8,776 bases of DNA from DASXTS01 sp036505275 (lineage in GTDB: Bacteria; Actinomycetota; Actinomycetes; Mycobacteriales; Pseudonocardiaceae). Every line of letters begins with the position of its first letter. The first letter of the stretch is position 1. Below are positions 1 to 5,147 of the stretch, in pieces. The translations under genes were made by a program, and so were the position numbers. Where the stretch lies: positions 1-8,776 of the forward strand of contig DASXTS010000505.1 in assembly GCA_036505275.1 (NCBI GenBank), given 5' to 3'. The notes beneath the pieces are model-generated. The model saw only the letters and a program-made list of their open reading frames with translations. It was not told where the DNA came from and ran no database searches.

Positions 1-343
1 CGTGGTATCCGGTGAGCAGGGCCGCGGACTCCACCTGGACCAGGGCCACCTGGTCGCCGGAATGCCCGTAGCTGGTGTCCGCGTCGCCCAGCGGCAGGTC
101 GAACCGCCGCGCCCAGCCCCGCACGGTCCAGACCTGTGCCGTGCCCGCGGCGTCGGCGACGTGGTCGTCCTGAATCCTGGTCAAGTGCCAGACCAGCCAG
201 GCGATCGAGTTGGCCCGGCCATCGGCCCGGAAGGCGAGCGCCTCGCCGTCGAGGCCGTCGACCACCTCGTGCACCACGTCCCGGATCCGGCCGAACGCGT
301 CGGTGAGCAGCTGCGCACTCGTCACCGGCGCGACGCTACTCAC
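1..343 (-). CDS. DinB/DUF664-family protein (mycothiol-dependent type), 3' end cut by window edge
   Basis: The reading frame runs leftward from a GTG at 343 and is open to the window edge, giving about 114 N-terminal residues. The segment NSIAWLVWHLTRIQDDH (about residues 47-63) is typical of actinobacterial DinB-like four-helix proteins of the DUF664 / mycothiol-dependent group, where such a histidine belongs to the metal site. A further GYGHSGDQV segment fits the same family. A second possible start, GTG at 325, would drop six residues; neither start has a convincing Shine-Dalgarno. The start lies 16 nt beyond the stop of the S1-domain gene, so the two are probably co-transcribed. Members may act as mycothiol S-transferases or detoxification enzymes, but substrate cannot be inferred here. 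Confidence 0.82.
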   Translation of the reverse strand, partial: MSSVAPVTSAQLLTDAFGRIRDVVHEVVDGLDGEALAFRADGRANSIAWLVWHLTRIQDDHVADAAGTAQVWTVRGWARRFDLPLGDADTSYGHSGDQVALVQVESAALLTGYH

Positions 344-359
344 CGCGCGCCCGTTGGCG

Positions 360-578
360 TCAGGCCGGCACGAAGCTGACCCGCTGCTTGTCGTGGTCGA
401 TGGTCTCGATTCTGGCCGAGACCTGGTCGCCGACCCGCAGGTCGACTGCCTCTCGAAGCAGCCCCGGTACGCCATCCGCGGCCTCGACCAGGCAGCCGAA
501 CGGCACCACCTTCGTCACCGTCACCGCGATGACGTCGCCAGCGGTGTGTCTAGCCGAGAAGCCGGTCCAGTCCGTCAT
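360..578 (-). CDS. Small single-domain S1 RNA-binding protein (72 aa)
   Basis: Nearly the whole protein is one S1/OB-fold domain. GDVIAVTVTKVVPFGCLVE (residues 15-33) matches the opening strands with the conserved FG turn, followed by GVPGLL, then LRVGDQVSARIETIDHDKQR, the usual 'GD.V..+I..ID....R' ending. Isolated S1 domains bind single-stranded RNA, so a role in RNA or translation is likely, but no target is visible. The frame could open upstream at a GTG near 659. The ATG at 578 is preferred because the S1 fold begins right after it and an excellent Shine-Dalgarno precedes it at the right distance. The DinB-like gene follows closely on the same strand. It is not obviously linked in function to the catabolic genes. 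Confidence 0.8.
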   Translation of the reverse strand: MTDWTGFSARHTAGDVIAVTVTKVVPFGCLVEAADGVPGLLREAVDLRVGDQVSARIETIDHDKQRVSFVPA

Positions 579-580
579 GT

Positions 581-591
581 GATCACCTCCT
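581..591 (-). promoter_or_regulatory. Extended Shine-Dalgarno of the S1-domain gene
   Basis: Read on the minus strand this is AGGAGGTGATC, an 11-nt stretch complementary to the conserved 16S rRNA 3' end, with GGAGG 7 nt before the ATG at 578. It decides the start of the S1 gene. Most genes in this window use only 4-6 nt of match, so very strong ribosome loading is implied. Confidence 0.8.
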
Positions 592-630
592 CTCCCTTCT
601 GGACCGTGCCGTGCCAGGTCCAGCGGGAGG

Positions 631-649
631 GGCGGGCCGCGAGCCCGCC
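631..649. other. GC-rich perfect hairpin between monooxygenase and S1 genes
   Basis: GGCGGGC (631-637) pairs perfectly with GCCCGCC (643-649) across a 5-nt loop. It lies 83-101 bp beyond the stop of the leftward monooxygenase gene and 53-71 bp before the S1 start. It could be a GC-only terminator for the monooxygenase transcript or a structure in the S1 5' leader. There is no T tract after it on the minus strand (CCTCCC follows), so its role is uncertain. A second small hairpin, TGGCG-TTG-CGCCA, lies at 687-699. Confidence 0.35.
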
Positions 650-731
650 GGGCGATCACGCAGCCATCGGGTCACCAATCCGAACCTGGCGTTGCGCCAA
701 CCCGACAGTCACGCCAGCAGCCTAGCGGTCG

Positions 732-2381
732 TCAGCCGGCGACAGTGCATTCGGGCTCCGTGGGCGTGCTCGCTGCGTTGGTGGCACCGTTGGTGGCTGC
801 GTCGGTGACTGCGTCGGTGGGGTCCCCGATCGCGGGAACCATCCGCAGCGCGGGCACCTCGACCGCGGAGCCGGGCCGCGGCTCGTCGAGCCCGAGCGCG
901 AGCCGGCGCAGCAGTGCCGGGGTGACGCCGCGATACGCCGCCGGGTCGATCGGGTTCAGCCAGTGCGATGCCCGGACCCGCACCTTGATGTTGAGGTCGA
1001 GATCGCCGAGCACCTCGTCGACGTTGTGCATGGAGAATGGGATGATCTTCGTGCCCCGGCAGTGGTGCTTGTTCGTGGCGTCGTCCATGAACGCCAACTG
1101 GTCGACCACCGCCTGCCGCATGGTCGCGGCGTCGGGCCGCGGGACCGCGCCCGCCAGGTCCGCGGTGATCCAGACCGCCGCCATCTCGGCGTTCAACGGG
1201 CTGAAGAACGACGAGTTGTAGCCGTTGAAGTACAGGCCGGGCACCTCTACCGGCAGGATCTGCCGGTAGAGCATGAAGTTCCCGCGCTCGTCCAGCAGCC
1301 GCGCCTGCACGTCGTCGTCGAGGAACGGCACGCCCTGGGTGAAGCCGGTCGCGCAGACCACGAGGTCTGCCGGCAGCGTCGTGCCGTCGCTCAGCTCCGC
1401 GAACGGCCTGCCCAGCTCGGCGAACAGCCGGGTGACGGTCCGGTCGCGGTGCACGCTGATGCTGCGGCCGGCCACCCCGTCGTAGAAGCCCTCGGTCTCC
1501 AGCCCGATGGCGCCGCGGACAATGTCCTCCATGTGACCCGGTGGCACGAGCCCGAGCTTGACCAGCATGAACTGCCGCACCGATACCGAGCCGATGGAGT
1601 TGATCATCTTGCGGCGCAGGCCGTTGCCGGGACCGTGCAGGAACTTCTCAAAACCGCTCAGGCGCAGGTACCGGAACAGGGCCTCGCCCATGCGGGTCAG
1701 CAACAGCATCTTGAAATTGAGCACGCCGCCGATCTTCCGCGGCACCTTCCAGAGCAGCTGGCGGGCGATCACGTCGGTGCTCGCCGCGACCTGGCTGATC
1801 GGCACGGTGACGTCGCAGGCGGACTTGCCGTAACCGACCACCAGCACGTGCCGGTCGCGGGCCTGCTCGGCGTCGTGGAACTCGGTGCCGGCGCACAGCC
1901 GCCCACCGGCCGCGGTGAACTCCGCCAGCCCCGGAAAGCGCGGGATGGCTGGCTCGCAGAACACGCCGTTCGCGACGACGAGCCGGTCGAACGTCTCCGC
2001 GGACTCTGCGGTCTCCGCGCCGGCCGCGTCGCGGACCGTGAGCGTCCACCGGCCGTCCGGGGTCGGGCTGGCGGCCGTCACCTCGGCCTCGAGCCGCAGC
2101 CGGCGGTCGATGCCGAACTCGGCGGCGTACGCCTCGAGGTAGGCCTGCACCTGCGCGCCAGTGGGCCACTGCGGAAGGTCCTTGGGCATCGGGAAGTCCG
2201 AGAGCGAGTACTGCGCCTTCGGGCTCTGCGTGGTCAGACCGGGGTAGCGCCGGGTCCGGCTCCATACGCCGCCGACGTCGGGCGCCTTGTCGAACACCAG
2301 GACGTCGTGCCCGGCCTGCATCAGCACCTTGGCGGTGGCCAGGCCGGCAACCCCGGCGCCGATGATCCCGATCCTCATCAC
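732..2381 (-). CDS. FMO-like flavin-dependent (class B type) monooxygenase, 549 aa
   Basis: This is a two-dinucleotide-binding-domain flavoprotein that should insert oxygen into a substrate using FAD and NAD(P)H. The FAD Rossmann motif GAGVAG is at residues 8-13 and is followed by GGVW at 37-40. RRYPGLTTQSPKAQYSLSDFP resembles the FMO 'YPGL.T..PK....SDFP' stretch. The NAD(P)H motif GYGKSA is at 183-188 and the C-terminal CATGF at 343-347. The usual FMO/Baeyer-Villiger fingerprint FxGxxxHxxxF/Y/W is degenerate: C163, G165 and H169 are present, but the first aromatic is Cys and the last position is Gln173. The C-terminal ~45 residues are Ala/Thr/Pro-rich and contain four repeats of four residues. 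The start is GTG 2381 or ATG 2378; both overlap the TGA of the upstream cupin, so translation is coupled. It probably oxidises a pathway substrate, either by hydroxylation or Baeyer-Villiger chemistry, but which cannot be decided. Confidence 0.88.
   Translation of the reverse strand: MMRIGIIGAGVAGLATAKVLMQAGHDVLVFDKAPDVGGVWSRTRRYPGLTTQSPKAQYSLSDFPMPKDLPQWPTGAQVQAYLEAYAAEFGIDRRLRLEAEVTAASPTPDGRWTLTVRDAAGAETAESAETFDRLVVANGVFCEPAIPRFPGLAEFTAAGGRLCAGTEFHDAEQARDRHVLVVGYGKSACDVTVPISQVAASTDVIARQLLWKVPRKIGGVLNFKMLLLTRMGEALFRYLRLSGFEKFLHGPGNGLRRKMINSIGSVSVRQFMLVKLGLVPPGHMEDIVRGAIGLETEGFYDGVAGRSISVHRDRTVTRLFAELGRPFAELSDGTTLPADLVVCATGFTQGVPFLDDDVQARLLDERGNFMLYRQILPVEVPGLYFNGYNSSFFSPLNAEMAAVWITADLAGAVPRPDAATMRQAVVDQLAFMDDATNKHHCRGTKIIPFSMHNVDEVLGDLDLNIKVRVRASHWLNPIDPAAYRGVTPALLRRLALGLDEPRPGSAVEVPALRMVPAIGDPTDAVTDAATNGATNAASTPTEPECTVAG
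775..822. repeat. Four 12-nt tandem repeats coding the monooxygenase C-terminal tail
   Basis: Four imperfect 12-nt units (starting at 775, 787, 799 and 811; for example GCGTTGGTGGCA and GCGTCGGTGACT) lie head to tail. The length keeps frame, so on the minus strand they encode TDAV-TDAA-TNGA-TNAA near the C-terminus of the flavin monooxygenase. The tail is probably disordered and grown by slippage. Confidence 0.75.
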
Positions 2382-2845
2382 GGCTGGACCTCGGGCGGCA
2401 GCCGCAGCTCGATGCCGAAGTCGGCCATGATCGCCTTGATCAGCCCGATGTCCTTCGGGCCCGGTGGCATCTCCGCGAGCGCCTGGTAGTACCGCTCCAG
2501 GCCGGCGGGCGACACCACCGAGATGACGCGCGACTCCTCCCGGTACGGGTTGCGGAAGGTGTGCACCACATTGCGGGGCAGGAACAGATAGTCGCCGTGC
2601 TCCAGCACGAAGTCCTCGCCACCGAGATGGACGTCCAGCCGGCCGGCGAGGCAGATGAAGGACTCGTCCTCGCGGGTGTGCACGTGCGGGGGCGGGCCGT
2701 TCGTCTCCGGCGGGATCGCGTACTCGAACAGCGAGTAGGCGTCAAGGGTCGACTTGCCATCGGTCTTCATCGTGATACCGAGCCCGATGGCCGCGATCGC
2801 GTGGCCTTCGCGCGAGGGAAGCAGGTAGCCGCCGCCAAGGGTCAC
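2378..2845 (-). CDS. Single-domain cupin (155 aa), probable metal-binding dioxygenase/isomerase or small-molecule binder
   Basis: Both cupin motifs are intact. Motif 1 is PPPHVHTREDESFICLAG with metal ligands H54, H56 and E61 and closing G68. Motif 2 is GDYLFLPRNVVHTFRN (84-99) with H95. Such a 3-His/1-Glu site binds Fe, Mn or another divalent metal. This domain type ('cupin 2') is common in catabolic clusters as quercetinase-like oxygenases or auxiliary enzymes, so the reaction cannot be named. The GTG start at 2845 is supported by AAGGAG about 7 nt upstream. Its stop overlaps the start of the flavin monooxygenase, so the two form a coupled operon. The 173-bp region upstream, up to the IclR gene, is the likely control region, with a 10-bp palindrome and a tandem repeat array. 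Confidence 0.87.
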   Translation of the reverse strand: MTLGGGYLLPSREGHAIAAIGLGITMKTDGKSTLDAYSLFEYAIPPETNGPPPHVHTREDESFICLAGRLDVHLGGEDFVLEHGDYLFLPRNVVHTFRNPYREESRVISVVSPAGLERYYQALAEMPPGPKDIGLIKAIMADFGIELRLPPEVQP

Positions 2846-2870
2846 CGTCGTCTCCTTCGGGTCACCGCAC

Positions 2871-2880
2871 CGACCGGTCG
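2871..2880. promoter_or_regulatory. Perfect 10-bp palindrome upstream of the cupin gene
   Basis: CGACCGGTCG is its own reverse complement. It lies within a wider imperfect inverted repeat, CACCGA (2868-2873) and TCGGTG (2881-2886), 26-41 nt upstream of the cupin start. That is where an operator near the transcription start would sit. Such GC palindromes also arise by chance in GC-rich DNA, so this is a candidate only. Confidence 0.3.
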
Positions 2881-2935
2881 TCGGTGTCTCAGCGATCGCA
2901 GCGTGCCGCCCGCCGTGGCCAACGCCAAACGATCA

Positions 2936-2950
2936 TCCCGCTCACCGGGA
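2936..2950. other. Short hairpin downstream of the IclR gene
   Basis: TCCCG (2936-2940) pairs with CGGGA (2946-2950) over a 5-nt loop. On the minus strand it lies about 70 nt past the IclR stop and is followed by TGATCGTTT, so it could weakly terminate the IclR transcript before the cupin operon. The stem is short. Confidence 0.25.
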
Positions 2951-2966
2951 CAGTTTCTCCGTTTCC

Positions 2967-3026
2967 GATCAACGCCGATCAACGCCGGTCAATGCTGGTC
3001 GGCGCCGGTTGACGCCGGTCAGCGCC
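2967..3026. repeat. Six 10-bp tandem repeats between the IclR and cupin genes
   Basis: Six contiguous 10-nt units start at 2967, 2977, 2987, 2997, 3007 and 3017. The consensus is GGTCAACGCC, and the first two copies are identical (GATCAACGCC). The last copy runs over the IclR stop codon (3019-3021), so the array includes the extreme 3' end of that gene. The period is close to one DNA helical turn, so each copy would present the same face of the helix. It lies 122-181 bp upstream of the cupin start, in the likely control region of the cupin-monooxygenase operon. It may be a set of in-phase protein-binding sites or simply a slippage-grown minisatellite. Confidence 0.8.
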
Positions 3027-3786
3027 GGGTCGAGTAGGCGCGGGACGCCGCCGCCGCAGCCAGCCGGACGGCTGGACCGGTCCGGTCCGCGCGCACGAGT
3101 TTGGTGGGCCCGGTGACAGACACCGCCGCGACGACGTCGCCGAGTGGCCCGAAGATCGGGGCGGCCACGCAGCTCACGCCGATGTTCCCCTCCTCGCGGT
3201 CGACCGCCCAGCCCCGGTGCGGGATCGTGGCCAGCTCGCGCCGGACGGCCACCGGTGCGGTGAGGGTGCGCGGCGTCCGCTGCGGCATACCGGCGGCCAG
3301 CACCGCATCGACCGTCGCGGCGTCGGAATACGCCAGGATCGCCCGGCCCAGCGCGGAGCAGTAGGCCGGGATCATGCCGCCGACCTGCGACAGCATCGGC
3401 ATCGGCCGGTGTCCGGTGATCTTCTCCACGACCAGGATCTCGGTCCCGTCGAGCACCCCGAGCTGCACCGTGGTCCTGGTTGCCTGGTGCAGGTCCTGCA
3501 GGAACGGCAGCACGGCCTCGCGGAGCTCGTGCCGGATCGGCGCCAGGCCGGAGATCTCGAACAGCCGGTTGCCGATCCGGTACCGGTCCTTCGGCTTGTC
3601 CAGCCAGCCCAACCGGATCATTCGGTCGGCGGTGCGGTGCGTGGTCGAGCGCGGCAGCCCGCACCGCGCGACCAAGGCGGCGAGGGTCAGTTCGCGATGC
3701 GTGGCGTCGAAGGCGCCCAGGATCGCCGCAGCGCGGTCGAGCCCGCCCACGCCCTCGGGCCGACCGTCCCGGTCAGCGGGACTCAT
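3019..3786 (-). CDS. IclR-family transcriptional regulator (255 aa)
   Basis: The length and architecture are those of the IclR family. An N-terminal winged helix-turn-helix lies at about residues 15-75 (LTLAALVARCGLPRSTTHR is the HTH), followed by a C-terminal effector-binding domain with the family hallmarks ALGRAILAY and EEGNIGVSCVAAPIFGPLGD. IclR proteins commonly control aromatic-degradation operons (MhpR, PcaR and PobR are examples), binding a pathway compound. The ATG at 3786 has GGAG about 6 nt upstream. The gene diverges from the SDR-cupin-hydrolase-dioxygenase operon with 81 bp between starts, and a 15-bp inverted repeat lies in that gap. It probably controls that operon and itself, and perhaps the cupin-monooxygenase pair downstream. 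Confidence 0.95.
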   Translation of the reverse strand: MSPADRDGRPEGVGGLDRAAAILGAFDATHRELTLAALVARCGLPRSTTHRTADRMIRLGWLDKPKDRYRIGNRLFEISGLAPIRHELREAVLPFLQDLHQATRTTVQLGVLDGTEILVVEKITGHRPMPMLSQVGGMIPAYCSALGRAILAYSDAATVDAVLAAGMPQRTPRTLTAPVAVRRELATIPHRGWAVDREEGNIGVSCVAAPIFGPLGDVVAAVSVTGPTKLVRADRTGPAVRLAAAAASRAYSTRR

Positions 3787-3824
3787 CTTTGGCTCCGCCG
3801 CTGCACGCGGTTCAGGCTAACCCC

Positions 3825-3839
3825 GTCGCGACCCGCGAC
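3825..3839. promoter_or_regulatory. Candidate IclR operator: 15-bp inverted repeat in the divergent promoter region
   Basis: GTCGCG and CGCGAC are perfect 6-bp arms around the spacer ACC. The site lies 39-53 nt upstream of the IclR ATG and 29-43 nt before the proposed SDR start. A TAGCCT hexamer on the minus strand (3814-3819) fits an actinobacterial -10 for the IclR gene; the inverted repeat would then lie between its -10 and -35, as expected for autorepression. Known IclR operators are often palindromes of about this length. GC bias raises the chance of a random match. Confidence 0.45.
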
Positions 3840-3855
3840 CCAGACCATCCGGACC

Positions 3856-3862
3856 GGGGAGG
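3856..3862 (+). promoter_or_regulatory. Shine-Dalgarno in front of the SDR, pointing to an ATC start
   Basis: GGGGAGG ends 5 nt before the ATC at 3868. No ATG, GTG or TTG in the SDR frame lies between 3697 and the start of the conserved fold, so this ribosome site marks the ATC as the initiation codon. Confidence 0.6.
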
Positions 3863-3867
3863 CCGCC

Positions 3868-4644
3868 ATCACCGCTCGGACGGCACTTGTCGGTGGCGGC
3901 GCCACCGGCATCGGCCACGCGATCGCCGCGCAGCTCGCGCTGGCCGGCCATCGGGTCGTCATCACCGGCCGCCGTGCGCAGGCGCTGGAGGCTTCGATGA
4001 CACGGCTGCGGGAGGTCACGGGCGGCACGGTCCACGCGTTGGTGAACGACGTGGCTGAGCCGGATGCCGCCGAGGCAGCGGTGGACGAGGTGCAGCGCCG
4101 CTACGGCCCGCTCGATGTCCTGGTGCTCAATGCGGGTGGCCCGCCGCCCGGCCGGATCCTGGACGTCGACGACAAGCACTGGCAGGAGGCGTTCGAGCTG
4201 CTCCTGCTCGGGCCGCTGCGGATGGCCCGGCTCCTGCTTCCGCGGATGGCCGAACGCGGTTTCGGCCGCGTCGTGTTCGTGACGTCCGCGGCGGTGCGGC
4301 AGCCGCAGCCAGACCTCGCCACCTCCGTCGTGCTGCGGTCCGCGGTCACGGCGGCCGCCAAGCTGCTCTCCCGCGAGTTTGCGGCCGACGGTGTGACGGT
4401 CAACTGTGTGGCCCCCGGCGCCACGGCGACCGAGCGCCGCCGGCAGGTTCTGGACAGCCGCGCCCGGGCCACTGCCCGCAGCCACCACGAGCTCGACGCC
4501 GAGGACACCGCGAGCATCCCGGCCGGCCGGGCCGGCGAGCCAGCGGAGATCGCGGCGGCGGTGGCGTTCCTGGCCTCGCCGGCCGCGAGCTACGTCAACG
4601 GGACCGTGCTGACGGTCGACGGCGGAAGGACGGAAACGATCTGA
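3868..4644 (+). CDS. Short-chain dehydrogenase/reductase with atypical active site (258 aa), probable ATC start
   Basis: This is a classical-length SDR that would use NAD(P)(H) to oxidise an alcohol or dihydrodiol or reduce a ketone. With ATC read as the first codon the protein opens TARTALVGGGATGIG, the normal distance to the cofactor loop. An in-frame ATG at 3697 would add 57 residues antisense to the IclR N-terminus and is unlikely. NAG is at 88-90, VTS with Ser140 follows, VNCVAPG precedes ATERRRQV, and DGG lies near the end. Two departures are clear. The first Thr of the TGxxxGxG loop is Gly, and the catalytic YxxxK is replaced by Ser153-VVL-Arg157. A subgroup of beta-ketoacyl-reductase-like SDRs with the TERxR segment also lacks the Tyr, and this protein resembles it. 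Its TGA shares one base with the next ATG, so it is the first gene of the operon. Confidence 0.87.
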   Translation: MTARTALVGGGATGIGHAIAAQLALAGHRVVITGRRAQALEASMTRLREVTGGTVHALVNDVAEPDAAEAAVDEVQRRYGPLDVLVLNAGGPPPGRILDVDDKHWQEAFELLLLGPLRMARLLLPRMAERGFGRVVFVTSAAVRQPQPDLATSVVLRSAVTAAAKLLSREFAADGVTVNCVAPGATATERRRQVLDSRARATARSHHELDAEDTASIPAGRAGEPAEIAAAVAFLASPAASYVNGTVLTVDGGRTETI

Positions 4645-5147
4645 TGGCGCTGTACGGATCCAACTTCAGCGTGGCCGAGTTCCTCGGCGCGATCTCCGAC
4701 ACCGTCCGGCCGGGCTCTGCCCGCCCGGTCGTGGTCCATGCTGCGGAGCTGCAGACACTGCCCGCCGACCAGGTGCACAACCCGACCACGCTGGCGATCG
4801 CCGGCAAGCTGCCGACCATGACCTTCGAGATCTTCCGGCAGACCATCCCGCTGGGGCACAGCTCGGACATGCAGCGGCACTATCACGAAACCGTGCACTT
4901 CGTGATCTCCGGCGAGGGCCACAGCGAGGTCGAGGACGAGATCGCGTCCTGGTCGACCGGCGACTTCATCTACACCCCGCCCTGGACCTGGCACCGCCAC
5001 CACAACGACTCCGCCGAGTACCCGGTCGAGTTCCTGACGATCGAGAACTCCCGCTTGCTCGGCCTGCTCGGCCTCGGGCGGCGGCAGAGCGCCGGCCTGG
5101 CGACCGTCGAGCAGGCCCGCACCCGCTTCGACAGGGAGACAACATGA
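4644..5147 (+). CDS. Gentisate-dioxygenase-like single-cupin protein (167 aa)
   Basis: One cupin domain fills residues ~60-135. GDFIYTPPWTWHRHHN (106-121) closely resembles the second motif of gentisate 1,2-dioxygenases (GDF..TP.WTWH.H.N). RHYHETVHFVISGEG (78-92) supplies H79 and H81, which with H117 would form the Fe(II) 3-His site. The Glu of the general cupin motif is His85. Gentisate dioxygenases are about 350 aa with two cupin domains; this has half that. It could be a ring-cleavage or other oxygenase on a pathway intermediate, or a helper. Its ATG overlaps the SDR stop by one base, and its TGA overlaps the hydrolase start in ATGA, so it is coupled on both sides. It is not closely similar to the cupin at 2378-2845, so the two are not recent duplicates. 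Confidence 0.85.
   Translation: MALYGSNFSVAEFLGAISDTVRPGSARPVVVHAAELQTLPADQVHNPTTLAIAGKLPTMTFEIFRQTIPLGHSSDMQRHYHETVHFVISGEGHSEVEDEIASWSTGDFIYTPPWTWHRHHNDSAEYPVEFLTIENSRLLGLLGLGRRQSAGLATVEQARTRFDRETT

Noticed and set aside
963..2489. 508-aa plus-strand open frame opposite the monooxygenase
   Set aside because: His/Arg/Gln-rich shadow of a well-supported flavoprotein on the minus strand; no recognised motif.
3217..4644. 475-aa plus-strand frame containing the SDR with a 217-residue N-terminal extension
   Set aside because: The extension is antisense to most of the IclR gene and has shadow-like composition; the SDR fold starts at about 3868.
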